Shown in pieces: positions 43,317 through 52,598 of a stretch of DNA of 64,000 nucleotides; the first letter of the stretch is position 1; every line of letters begins with the position of its first letter. Made by a program: the position numbers and the translations under genes. The notes under the pieces are model-generated. The model searched no databases, was not told where the DNA came from, and saw only the letters and a list, made by a program, of their open reading frames with translations. The stretch lies in the NCBI GenBank assembly GCA_009911505.1, contig QXXL01000004.1, forward strand, positions 186,001 to 250,000. The letters run 5' to 3'. Origin of the DNA: Lachnospiraceae bacterium (GTDB lineage: Bacteria; Bacillota; Clostridia; Lachnospirales; Lachnospiraceae).

Positions 43317-46300
43317 CATAGTAGGTCTGTTTGCTCTTTAGTTTTCGGATGGCTTTCGCCGTTTTTGCATTTCCTTTTACCCGGATTGTCTTCGCTTTTT
43401 CAAAACAGGATTTGGTAGCGTAGCAGATTACATAGCCGTCTGCCCCTTCTGTTTTCTTCCATACCACGGACGCTGACTTCTTTGCGCCTTTCAATGACCG
43501 GATGCCTACCCTTGACTCCTTAAACTTCGTAATCCCAAAGAGATTCGCCATATCCTGCGCCAGTTTTGCCGATTCCTCGCGCGCCTGCTGCGCAGCCGCA
43601 AGCTTATCCTGGGCTTCCTTCTGTGCCTGTATAAGCAGCTGCTGTGCTTCTAAAAGCCTTGCGTTTGCTTCTTCTTTTGCCTGTTTTAACAATTCCTGAG
43701 CTTCTTTTTGGGCTGCTTCGGCACGCCTTGCTGCTTCAGCTGCCGCCTCTTTTGCCTCTACGGCTCTGTCTGCCTGAAGTTTAGCGTTAGACGCCGCAAG
43801 ATCCGCTAAATTGGCAAGCGCCTGGGCTGCCGTTACCGTCGCCGCTGCCGCTTCCTTAGCTGCAAGCGCCACCTGCTTTGCATTTTCTGCTTCCAGCTGC
43901 GCGCGTTCCGTGGCAATCCGCGCTTCTTCCGCCTTAGACTGCGCCGCTGTTGCTGCATTTTTTGCCGCAACCGCGTCCTCTTTTGCAAGATCGACGGCAT
44001 CCTTTGCTTCCTTTGCCGCCCTGGCTGCCGCCTGGGCTTCTGTTTTGGCGGTATCGGCGGCATCCTGGGATGTTTTTGCCGCGGACGCCGCTGTTTCGGC
44101 TTTATCTTTGGCATCCTTTGCTTCTGATTTCGCCTGGTCTGCCGCGTCCTGAGCTGCTTTTGCTTTTTCCTTGGCGTCTATGGCTGCCGCAGAATCTGCC
44201 CCGGCTGCTTCCTGCGCCGCTTCGGCCGCCTGTTTTGCTTCATCGGCTTTTTCCTGGGCTGCTTTTGCCGCCGTCTCTGCCGCTTTCGCCTCTCTTGCCG
44301 CATCTTCCGCCGTGCCTGCCGCTTCTTCTGCTTTCTCCTGGGCTTCCTCTGCCTTGCCCTGCGCGTCTGCCGCCGCCTGGCCGGCTGCTTTTGCAGCTTC
44401 TTTTGCCGCTTCCGCCGCATCAACGGCTTCCTGCAGTTTATCGCGTTTTACCAGCCCTTCGATCGCCGCGGAAAGCGCCTCCGTCAGTTCGTCTGCTTCA
44501 AATTGGAACAAATCGATGCCGTCTGCCGCGTCCTCTGCGCGTTCTATCGCTGCGGCAAGCACATCATAACTGTCTTCTGTATAATCGTCCGCAGGAATGG
44601 CCTTTGCTTCCTCAAGTTTTTCTTTCAAAGCCGTCTGATCCGCCGTAAGGGATATGGTACCGTCCGTTACGGTAAGCTTGTCAATCATGCCTTCAAAACC
44701 GTTTTCCCCGGAACCTATCCGCTTTAATGGGAACGGGAACGTAGCGTATGTTTCCCAGGTAGTGTCGGATCCAAGCGTAGATACCAATTCACCGTTTGCA
44801 TACAGCTTTGTGATATTTTGCTTTCCTTCTACTGTCAGGTAAACCCATTCGCCCTCCGGAAGCGTATAATCAAAGGAATAATCATAATTTTCCCTGGAAA
44901 ACCCGACTTTTCCGGTCTCTTTCTGCACTGCCTTAAACTGGTATGTATGGCACATTTCCCCAGAGCCTTCTTTGCCGTACGGAGTCGAATTTGCTTCAAA
45001 CAAAATCTGCTCGCCGTCTTTTGCATTTTCCCTGCGGTTTATCCAGAAGGACACGGTATAATCCGGCCCTAAAATATCAAGCGGCGTTGTAACGGCCGTG
45101 CCGTTGTCCAATACAAGGGCGCTGCCGCGTTTTCCCTGCGCCGTTTCCCCTGTAAATGAAACCGCGTCGTAACCGTTGCCGGAACTGTCTTTGCATAATT
45201 CTTCGTCAAAGTCATATTTTAATATAACCGGCGTTTGGGATTTTGCTTTGGCATACGGGTTGCTGTTTGGCGCTAAGCCTGTTTTTTCGGCCGCTTCCGT
45301 CAATTCTTCATATGTCTTGTCCTGCCCTTCGGCCCACAGCTTTTCGCTGATAACAGGAAGCGGCTGATAGAAACGGTCAAAGGAATCGGATTCCGTCAGC
45401 CCGTAATCAATATTTCCGGACAAATCGTGCCACATATGGTAAGAGCCGCCTAACATCTGCTTGGAATAGGCCGGGATATTGTAGGTAATCTTGTTGTTCT
45501 GGGAATCTACAAACAGGTTCGGAATCCATTCTTCGTACAGAGTGTCCGGTTCCAGGTAATCCCATCCGCCGCCGGGGATAATATACAGGCAGCGGTTCTG
45601 CGAGTTAATCAAACCATATCCCTGATCGTACATATCCTTCGGGTTCGCCCACATGGTATGCCAGATATTCATCTGCACGTCCTCATTGGATACCTTGGTC
45701 GCACCCCTGATATTGCTTAAGCTGCCCCACATACGCACTGTCCTATTGTCTAACAGATCAATTAACGTATTGCCGTACTGGCGGTAATTTTCACCGTTTC
45801 CGAAGTATTCGTCCATACCGATATGCACGGTCGTATCCCGATCAAATACCGGATTTTCGCCGCCGATATATTCTTCGTAAAGGCTTACCATCTGCTCCAC
45901 CGCGCCCGGCTGGCTTAAATCAATCTGATCCACCGCATGCGGCGCCGTCTGAAAAGCATATTCCGGAAATACTTTTGTAATAGCCAGGGAATGTGCCGGG
46001 CTGTCAATTTCCGGCGTAATATTGACGCCGATTTTACGGGAATCCTGGATAAAATCACGGAACCCGTCTTTCGTATAGAACATATCCTCACTCGTCAGCT
46101 TTTTGCCTTCGCTGTTTTGGATGGAAGACTCAAGCCGAAAACCCGAATACGCCGTCAGAGCATGTTCTACCGTATCGTCTTTGCCGGAATAGCCTAAGAT
46201 TTCGTTATCATTTAAATGTACGGACAAATCGTTCATCTTGTACCAGGACATCGTTTTAGCAATTTCGGTCAGCATGTTCAAAGAAATGGTCTGGCGCCCG

Positions 46301-48510
46301 ACGTCGATTCCAAATCCCCTCACCTCATACTTCGGATAATCGCGCATTTCACCTTTTGGAATTTTATTCCCTGTCTGCTTTAAAATCTGCAAAAGGCTGC
46401 GCGTGCCCCAGTATACGCCAACCGGATCTTCCCCGTAAAGGGCGGCTTTGTCTGTAACCTGGCAGAAATATCCTTCTTCTCCCAGCCCGTTTCGCTGCGC
46501 GGACAGCGCCAGGTAAAAATCTCCGCTTCGTACGTCAGCTTCTGTGCCTTCCACTACAGAAATAACGTTCCCGGTAATATCTTTATAATCTGCTGCAAAT
46601 TCGTTTGCCACATCCAAAAGCGCCGAATTGCCAAGTACAATCCGCGCCCCCTCTGTTGCGGTAAAATCCCCTGTACTGCCGCGCCATTCGGCAATTTCCG
46701 GAATAACGGACGGCCTTGCATTCGGTTCTTGTACAAGCGGTTCTGCCGTCGCCGGCACCTGCAATTCAAACGGGGCGCTCTCTGCGCTGTAGCCGTCCTT
46801 GGAAACAAGATATCCTACCGTAACCGTCTTGTCTTCAATCGTATCGTACACCGTACCGTCATCGCCGATCACCTGCTCATAATCCGCTCCCATAAGCGAA
46901 ATCTCATAACCTTCCGGTACGTGCGGAGCAGAAAGGCTCCTGCCGCCGTCTTCATTTGTTTCTATTATCGGCGTCTCCAAATCTGCTACAACCTCATTAA
47001 ATTCTTTGTAAGGATCTTCTCCGTAAACTTCAAATTCGTAAATAGATACGTTCTGGTGATACGGGAAATAGATATCCACGTTTTCATCCGTGCAAATTTT
47101 TTCCGTACGCAGGCGGATATATTTCATGGAAATTATCTCGTCAAATACAATTTCCTGTGCCAAAGGATCGGGTATGGTATCAAAACCGCGGATTAACGTC
47201 CAGTTTTCCCCATCCTGCGAATACTCTAACGCATAAATTTCCGCATTGCATTTCTCCCACAAAATAGTCGCCGACTGCGCCTGTATGGCCAGCGGAAATT
47301 CAAGCTGTATCCAGTGGTTGTGGTTTTCCCAGTCATTTGCGCTCGACCAGCGGGATTTGTAACTGGTATCCCCGTCAATCGCAAGCTCTGCCGGAAGCTC
47401 CGGCTTTTCATTGCTGTCGGACGTTGCCGTAACGCCTTTAATCCGGGATAAGTTAATCACCGGACGGTCTTCCACACGGACTTCCCCGTATACCTCTATC
47501 TCGTAAAGGGATACGTTCTGATAATACTGGAACATCACATTGACGTTTGGATCCACATTCATTTTTTCGGTTCTTAAACGAAGATATTTCAACGTGGCAG
47601 GCTCATCAAATGTAATTTCCTGCTCCGTATCCTCGGGCATCTGCTCCATTTTCTTAATTATCTGCCAGTTTTCCCCGTCCATAGAGCCTTCTATAGCATA
47701 AATTTCGGCATTTGTCTGTTCCCAGAACAATTTTACGCTGTGAATACGTTCCACCTGCGGAAATGCCAGGCATATCCAGTGGTTATTATCCTCCCAGTTA
47801 TTTTCACTGGACCAGCGGGATGCCCTCGTCACCGTATCGCCGTCAATCACTTTGTCCGGCGAGAGTGATTCCGGTTCCGAAGTATCTGCCGAAGCAGCGA
47901 CGCCTTCTTTTCTGGCCACGTTCTGAATCTCGATATGGTAAGTTGGCGCCAGTTCGCCGTACACTTCAAACTCATACAGCGATACATTCTGGTAATATAA
48001 AAACATCACGTCTACATCCTGATCAATACACATCTTTTCAGTCCTTAAACGGATATACTTCATTGTAACCGCTTCGTCGAATACGATTTCCTGATGCTTG
48101 TCGGCAGGGATCTGTTCAAACCGCTGAATCGTCTGCCAGCTTTCTCCGTCCAGGGATGATTCCACTTCATAAATTTCCGCATTTCTCTGTTCCCAGTAAA
48201 TCTGTACGCTATATGCTTTGATTTCCTGCGGGAACGCAAGCATCAGCCAATGCGCATGATTTTCTTCATCGTTTGCGCTTGACCAGCGTGACGGCCGGTT
48301 TACCGTATCCCCGTCAATTGCTTTATCTGCCGTCAAATTGTCATTTTCTGTGCTGTCGGACGTCGCCGTAACACCTGCCATACGTGCCATATTCGTGTAC
48401 CTTGACGCTTTTGCTGCCGCTTCTGCCTTTACATTTCCGGTACCGCCCATTGTAATCATCAGGCATGCGGCCAAAAGCATGGCACAGATTCTTTTCACTT
48501 TCTTTCTCAT
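43291..48510 (-). CDS. Secreted GH20 enzyme with three discoidin modules and Ala-rich stalk; 3' frameshift
   Basis: 1739 residues as read from ATG 48510; AAAGGAGG lies upstream, and an ATG two codons earlier is possible. Signal peptide about 1-31. Three tandem discoidin modules (about 38-186, 196-344, 352-497), each with the pattern IDGDT...SRWSS...HW...LRTEK...YQNVS(L/I)YE. A GH20 N-terminal domain (590-725) precedes the barrel (730-1075), whose catalytic pair is Asp900-Glu901 in HIGMDEYFG. A laminin-G-like domain (1095-1285), a FIVAR module (1290-1355), an Ala/Glu/Lys helix of some 300 residues (about 1358-1655) and a Fn3-like end follow. The helix probably acts as an extended stalk. A one-base loss shortens the C-terminus; catalytic parts precede it and should be unaffected. 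Confidence 0.88.
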   Translation of the reverse strand: MRKKVKRICAMLLAACLMITMGGTGNVKAEAAAKASRYTNMARMAGVTATSDSTENDNLTADKAIDGDTVNRPSRWSSANDEENHAHWLMLAFPQEIKAYSVQIYWEQRNAEIYEVESSLDGESWQTIQRFEQIPADKHQEIVFDEAVTMKYIRLRTEKMCIDQDVDVMFLYYQNVSLYEFEVYGELAPTYHIEIQNVARKEGVAASADTSEPESLSPDKVIDGDTVTRASRWSSENNWEDNNHWICLAFPQVERIHSVKLFWEQTNAEIYAIEGSMDGENWQIIKKMEQMPEDTEQEITFDEPATLKYLRLRTEKMNVDPNVNVMFQYYQNVSLYEIEVYGEVRVEDRPVINLSRIKGVTATSDSNEKPELPAELAIDGDTSYKSRWSSANDWENHNHWIQLEFPLAIQAQSATILWEKCNAEIYALEYSQDGENWTLIRGFDTIPDPLAQEIVFDEIISMKYIRLRTEKICTDENVDIYFPYHQNVSIYEFEVYGEDPYKEFNEVVADLETPIIETNEDGGRSLSAPHVPEGYEISLMGADYEQVIGDDGTVYDTIEDKTVTVGYLVSKDGYSAESAPFELQVPATAEPLVQEPNARPSVIPEIAEWRGSTGDFTATEGARIVLGNSALLDVANEFAADYKDITGNVISVVEGTEADVRSGDFYLALSAQRNGLGEEGYFCQVTDKAALYGEDPVGVYWGTRSLLQILKQTGNKIPKGEMRDYPKYEVRGFGIDVGRQTISLNMLTEIAKTMSWYKMNDLSVHLNDNEILGYSGKDDTVEHALTAYSGFRLESSIQNSEGKKLTSEDMFYTKDGFRDFIQDSRKIGVNITPEIDSPAHSLAITKVFPEYAFQTAPHAVDQIDLSQPGAVEQMVSLYEEYIGGENPVFDRDTTVHIGMDEYFGNGENYRQYGNTLIDLLDNRTVRMWGSLSNIRGATKVSNEDVQMNIWHTMWANPKDMYDQGYGLINSQNRCLYIIPGGGWDYLEPDTLYEEWIPNLFVDSQNNKITYNIPAYSKQMLGGSYHMWHDLSGNIDYGLTESDSFDRFYQPLPVISEKLWAEGQDKTYEELTEAAEKTGLAPNSNPYAKAKSQTPVILKYDFDEELCKDSSGNGYDAVSFTGETAQGKRGSALVLDNGTAVTTPLDILGPDYTVSFWINRRENAKDGEQILFEANSTPYGKEGSGEMCHTYQFKAVQKETGKVGFSRENYDYSFDYTLPEGEWVYLTVEGKQNITKLYANGELVSTLGSDTTWETYATFPFPLKRIGSGENGFEGMIDKLTVTDGTISLTADQTALKEKLEEAKAIPADDYTEDSYDVLAAAIERAEDAADGIDLFQFEADELTEALSAAIEGLVKRDKLQEAVDAAEAAKEAAKAAGQAAADAQGKAEEAQEKAEEAAGTAEDAAREAKAAETAAKAAQEKADEAKQAAEAAQEAAGADSAAAIDAKEKAKAAQDAADQAKSEAKDAKDKAETAASAAKTSQDAADTAKTEAQAAARAAKEAKDAVDLAKEDAVAAKNAATAAQSKAEEARIATERAQLEAENAKQVALAAKEAAAATVTAAQALANLADLAASNAKLQADRAVEAKEAAAEAARRAEAAQKEAQELLKQAKEEANARLLEAQQLLIQAQKEAQDKLAAAQQAREESAKLAQDMANLFGITKFKESRVGIRSLKGAKKSASVVWKKTEGADGYVICYATKSCFEKAKTIRVKGNAKTAKAIRKLKSKQTYYVRSKLTGT

Positions 48511-48658
48511 TTGCATGCTTCCTCCTTTGAATCTGTGGAAAGCACGGCTCCTCCATTTTCCGCGCCCTCCAAAACCTATGTTACAATTTTTCATAATCCT
48601 TCTGCCATACTTCTTAAAACTGTACAGCGATTTGCCCCTCCTTACAGCAATAAAGGTA

Positions 48659-48676
48659 TTACTATACTTATAGTAA
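48659..48676. promoter_or_regulatory. Perfect palindrome in the upstream region of the second GH20 gene
   Basis: TTACTATA and TATAGTAA flank a two-base centre, forming an 18-base perfect inverted repeat about 150 bases before the ATG. A minus-strand TTGAAA (48682-48687) lies 15-17 bases upstream of TATAGT/TAGTAA inside the palindrome, so it overlaps a possible -10. This is the arrangement of a repressor operator. Confidence 0.4.
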
Positions 48677-48729
48677 CATAATTTCAAGAGAATACAATGC
48701 ATTTTTTGTTATGTTCAGAAAATAAACCA

Positions 48730-50745
48730 CTATTGTACCATATATAAGCACAGCTTATGAAGCGCCCGGGTCGCACTAATATAAAGCGCCTTCTTATGCA
48801 TCTCTGTCACATAGTCCTGCAGATCCGGTACGAACACCGCATCAAACTCTAACCCTTTTGCCAGATAAAACGGCATAACAGAAATACCCTTCCAAAACCG
48901 CATACTGTCCTTTGTCAAAAGCGTAACTTCCCGTCCACTCAGCTCCTGCGCCAATATGCCGCTCATCTCCCTGGCCTTTTGTGCATCCAGGCAAAGCACT
49001 GCCAGTGTATCATATTCCATTTCCCCTGCTATATCCCCTGACAGCATCTGGATCATTTCTTTGCCTGTGGCACATTTCTTTACCTGCGGCTCCTCCCCAT
49101 GCCTGCAAACATTCTGTACGCTTTCTGTCCCCAGGATCCTTCCCGCAAACTCCGTTATCTCCGCTGTAGATCGGTAGCTTTTATCCAGGGAAACGCAATG
49201 CACCCCTTTGCCAAATATTTTTGGCAGAAACTTCAGCACATCCTGCTGCCCCTCGCCGATTGTCTGCCCCTTATCCCCCAAAACTGTCATTGGGCAGTCA
49301 AACATTTTTTCCAGCAAAACATATTGCAGATATGAATAGTCCTGCATTTCATCAATTACTAAATGCTTTACCTCACTGCGCTTTGGCGCCCCAAACAGGG
49401 CATACTTCAGATAAAGCAGCGGATAAACATCTTCAAAAGGCAGCACGCCGCAGGGCGCCGGGGGCTTTTTCCTCCCGCTTTCCTCCAAAAATCCGTAATA
49501 GAGCTTTGCCGTATCCTTTGTCCTGTACATCCGGTCCAACCGCCCCAAAATTTCTTGTTTTTCCTCTTCATCCATATTTTTATGGCGCAGTGTTTCCTCT
49601 GCATCAATCAGATACTCACCAATCCTGGCCATACGGCATAAAATAGGGACGTCTGATAGTTTTTCGTAAAACAGCTCCGAAATTTGAGCTTCTTTCATCT
49701 CCATATTTTTATAATGGAAATCCCTGATATCTACCAATTCCCATTCCAGGCTTAAAATAAATCCGTCTAACTCCTGAATATACTGCCTGGTCTGCTTATA
49801 CCGGGTTTCTTCTGATGCATGGCTCCCACCTGCATGAAGCATTTTTTCGATTTCGTCATACCTGTCTTCCGCTTCTCCATAATCGAGCAGTTCGTGATAT
49901 GCAAAATCGTCAAATGTCATTTCCCGGATTCTTTCCTCCCCTAACTCTGGCAGGATGCGGGAAATATAATCTGCAAAAATGCTGTTAGGGGAGAGTATTA
50001 ATACCTGCGCCGCACTTAAGCCCTTACGGTTATGGTACAAAAGATATGCAATGCGGTGCAGCGCCACAGATGTCTTGCCGCTTCCGGCACAGCCTTGCAC
50101 TGCTAAAATTTTATGGCTCTGATCTCGGATAATCTGGTTCTGTTCCTTTTGGATCGTGGTAACAATACTTTTTAAGCTTGCGTTGGCATGCTCTGAAAGC
50201 GCCTGCTGCAAAATTTCGTCGTCAATATTTATCTCATTTTCAAGGATAAATACAATTTTGCCATTTTTGATCTTATACTGTTTTTTCCGGATAACCTCCC
50301 CCGTTATTAAACCTGCCGGCGCCAAAAACTGCGCCGGGCCTTTGTCATAATCATAAAACAGGCTGCTGACTGGGGCGCGCCAATCAAATACATACGGATC
50401 TTTTGCCCTGCCTTCGGAAAGGTTTGCAATCCCGATATAATAATGCTCCGGTTCCATTTCATCCTCATAGCAGAAATCCACCCTGCCAAAATATGGGGAA
50501 TCGAGCATTTTTTCATACCGCCTGCGATCCTTTTTATATTCCTCCTGTTCACGGACACGGCTTTTTAACGCATTGCTGTTGTCGTACAATTCATAGCCGT
50601 ATTCGTCAAATTCATTATAATTCTCCCAAAAATATTCATGCATATGTGCAATATCTTCTTCATTGCCTGCCATTTTACGGTTTATTTCTTCTATCTTGTT
50701 GTACAGGGTTTTGATTACCAACGCCAGGTAGGCTTCTTCATGCAT
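48730..50745 (-). CDS. helD: HelD-like UvrD-family helicase
   Basis: 671 residues. HelD proteins are superfamily 1 ATPases that release stalled RNA polymerase from DNA in Gram-positive bacteria. A coiled-coil N-terminal arm (about 1-90, LALVIKTLYNKIEEINRKM) precedes the FDWRAPVSSLFYDY motif typical of the family. Walker A is QGCAGSGKTSVALHR (about 216-230), motif II is HLVIDEMQDYSYLQY, and later motifs include LGDKGQTIG, LDKSYRST and AKGLEFDAVFVPD. The final ISATRALHKL is motif VI. It begins 20 bases after the PFL protein gene, so it may be part of the ACT-PFL unit. It is somewhat shorter than Bacillus HelD. Confidence 0.88.
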   Translation of the reverse strand: MHEEAYLALVIKTLYNKIEEINRKMAGNEEDIAHMHEYFWENYNEFDEYGYELYDNSNALKSRVREQEEYKKDRRRYEKMLDSPYFGRVDFCYEDEMEPEHYYIGIANLSEGRAKDPYVFDWRAPVSSLFYDYDKGPAQFLAPAGLITGEVIRKKQYKIKNGKIVFILENEINIDDEILQQALSEHANASLKSIVTTIQKEQNQIIRDQSHKILAVQGCAGSGKTSVALHRIAYLLYHNRKGLSAAQVLILSPNSIFADYISRILPELGEERIREMTFDDFAYHELLDYGEAEDRYDEIEKMLHAGGSHASEETRYKQTRQYIQELDGFILSLEWELVDIRDFHYKNMEMKEAQISELFYEKLSDVPILCRMARIGEYLIDAEETLRHKNMDEEEKQEILGRLDRMYRTKDTAKLYYGFLEESGRKKPPAPCGVLPFEDVYPLLYLKYALFGAPKRSEVKHLVIDEMQDYSYLQYVLLEKMFDCPMTVLGDKGQTIGEGQQDVLKFLPKIFGKGVHCVSLDKSYRSTAEITEFAGRILGTESVQNVCRHGEEPQVKKCATGKEMIQMLSGDIAGEMEYDTLAVLCLDAQKAREMSGILAQELSGREVTLLTKDSMRFWKGISVMPFYLAKGLEFDAVFVPDLQDYVTEMHKKALYISATRALHKLCLYMVQ

Positions 50746-50765
50746 AACAAATTCGCTCCGTTTTC

Positions 50766-52130
50766 CTAATTTTTAAAACTGTGGATGGGTGCGGGGATGC
50801 GTCCCTTGCGGCGAATAAAATCAGCGCAGGAAAAACGGTTTACCGGCATAATCGGCGCATAGCCAAACAGCCCCCCAAACTCTACCGTATCCCCAACGCC
50901 CTTGCCAATTACTGGGATTAAGCGCGCCGCCGTCGTCTTCTGATTAACCATGCCAAGCGCCATCTCATCTGCAATAATGCCTGAGACAGTCTCTGGCGGC
51001 GTATCGCCTGGAATAGCAATCATGTCAAGCCCTACCGAGCATACACAAGTCATTGCCTCTAATTTTTCCAGGGTAACAGCCCCTGCCTGTACGGCGTCAA
51101 TCATACCCTGGTCTTCACTGACTGGGATAAATGCGCCGCTTAAGCCGCCGACATAAGAAGACGCCATAACGCCCCCCTTTTTCACCTGATCGTTTAACAG
51201 GGCAAGCGCCGCCGTCGTACCTGGTGCGCCAGCATATTCTAGTCCAATTTCGCAGAGGATATCCGCCACGCTGTCCCCGACTGCAGGGGTAGGCGCGAGG
51301 GAAAGGTCAATAATGCCAAACGGGATATCAAGGAGCCTTGACGCCTCCTGTGCCACCAGCTGCCCAACACGCGTTACTTTAAATGCTGTTTTTTTGATGG
51401 TCTCACAAAGCACCTCAAAGCTTTCGCCGCGTACTTTTTCCAAGGCAGTCTTGACAACGCCAGGGCCGCTGACGCCTACATTGACCACAGCATCCGCCTC
51501 CGTCACCCCATGGAACGCCCCCGCCATAAAGGGGTTATCGTCCGGCGCGTTGCAAAAGACCACCAGCTTCATACAGTCCACAGAATCCCGGTCTTTGGAA
51601 CGGCTGGCAACTTCTAGGATGATTTCCCCCATCAGCCTGACTGCGTCCATATTGATGCCTGTTTTGGTGGATGCCAGGTTAACCGAACTGCATACGCGTT
51701 CTGTCCGGCAAAGCGCAGCCGGGATAGAACGGATCAGCATTTCATCTGCTTTTGTCATTCCTTTTGACACCAGGGCGGAATAGCCGCCGATTAAGTTTAC
51801 GCCCACGGATTTTGCCGCTTGGTCAAGCGTATCTGCAATTGATGCAAAATCTTCAGAGGTATGGCAGGCAGCGCCTCCGACTAAAGCAATAGGTGTAACA
51901 GCAATCCTCTTATTCACAATCGGAATCCCGAATTCGTTTTCAATTTCCTCTCCCACAGCCGTTAAATCCTTTGCTACGGCAGTTATCTTATTATATATTT
52001 TTTGCTTAAGCTCCCCTAAATTAGAATCAATACAGTCTAAAAGGCTAATGCCAAGTGTAATCGTGCGCACATCCAGGTTTTCCTGCTCAATCATGGCATT
52101 TGTTTCGTTTACTTCCCATATATTAATCAT
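50766..52130 (-). CDS. PFL family protein (UPF0210/DUF711)
   Basis: 454 residues, the usual length. This family has a pyruvate-formate-lyase-like barrel fold but lacks a demonstrated reaction. Characteristic segments are [17 protein letters not shown] at the N-terminus, [45 protein letters not shown] and [16 protein letters not shown]. No glycyl-radical GG motif of the active PFL type is evident at the C-terminus. It follows the ACT protein gene by 18 bases; this ACT-PFL pairing is widespread in Firmicutes and suggests a regulated metabolic enzyme. Confidence 0.92.
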   Translation of the reverse strand: MINIWEVNETNAMIEQENLDVRTITLGISLLDCIDSNLGELKQKIYNKITAVAKDLTAVGEEIENEFGIPIVNKRIAVTPIALVGGAACHTSEDFASIADTLDQAAKSVGVNLIGGYSALVSKGMTKADEMLIRSIPAALCRTERVCSSVNLASTKTGINMDAVRLMGEIILEVASRSKDRDSVDCMKLVVFCNAPDDNPFMAGAFHGVTEADAVVNVGVSGPGVVKTALEKVRGESFEVLCETIKKTAFKVTRVGQLVAQEASRLLDIPFGIIDLSLAPTPAVGDSVADILCEIGLEYAGAPGTTAALALLNDQVKKGGVMASSYVGGLSGAFIPVSEDQGMIDAVQAGAVTLEKLEAMTCVCSVGLDMIAIPGDTPPETVSGIIADEMALGMVNQKTTAARLIPVIGKGVGDTVEFGGLFGYAPIMPVNRFSCADFIRRKGRIPAPIHSFKN

Positions 52131-52148
52131 CGCATATTCTCCTTTCCC

Positions 52149-52433
52149 TTATATGCGGTGCATTTTCCGGAAAATTTCTTCCCGCTGGCATTTAATGCTG
52201 ACACCTATTTCTTCCCCAAGCTGTGCAAGCTCCTTAGAACAGTCTCCAAAGGGCTTTACCGCCGCATTCATGTCTACGATCATCATCATATTAAAGTAGC
52301 CCTGCACAATTGTCTGGGAAATGTCTAATACATTAATACGGTTATCGGCAAGATAAGTACATACCTTGGCAATAATACCTACCGTGTCTTTTCCTACTAC
52401 AGTTATGATTGTTTTGTCTGCTGATTTTTCCAC
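52149..52433 (-). CDS. ACT domain protein (UPF0237 family)
   Basis: 94 residues from GTG 52433, with AGGAGGAG nine bases upstream. The single ACT fold shows TIITVVGKDTVGIIAKVCTYLADNRINVLDISQT, matching the ligand-binding beta-alpha-beta of ACT proteins that sense small molecules, commonly amino acids. It always tends to precede the PFL family gene, and here the gap is 18 bases, so it probably regulates or partners that protein. It is the first gene of the unit behind a good promoter. Confidence 0.92.
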   Translation of the reverse strand: MEKSADKTIITVVGKDTVGIIAKVCTYLADNRINVLDISQTIVQGYFNMMMIVDMNAAVKPFGDCSKELAQLGEEIGVSIKCQREEIFRKMHRI

Positions 52434-52470
52434 TGCTATTCTCCTCCTATTCGCTTTATGATTCTACAGT

Positions 52471-52499
52471 ATTATGGCATACACAAAGATCCGGGTCAA
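52471..52499 (-). promoter_or_regulatory. Promoter of the ACT-PFL(-helD) unit
   Basis: Minus-strand TTGACC (52494-52499), 17 bases, CATAAT (52471-52476), close to the GTG of the ACT gene. Confidence 0.65.
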
Positions 52500-52528
52500 G
52501 TGGGCATTACTTTTTGTATTTTATCCAA

Positions 52529-52571
52529 TAAAAATACCCCGCAGATATCTTGCCTATCTGCGGGGGTATTC
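52529..52571 (-). terminator. Terminator of the giant discoidin-repeat protein gene
   Basis: A long stem, AATACCCC(C)GCAGATA paired with TATCTGCGGGGTATT and one bulged base, lies within 52533-52570. On the minus strand it is followed by TTTTTATT. It lies 28 bases after the stop of the giant gene. Confidence 0.85.
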
Positions 52572-52598
52572 TGTTTTACCTTTACCAGGCCTTATCTT

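Noticed and set aside
43500..44650. Long Ala/Ser- and Pro/Leu-rich plus-strand frames opposite the GH20 stalk
   Set aside because: They arise from repetitive GCN codons on the minus strand; no ribosome sites and implausible composition.
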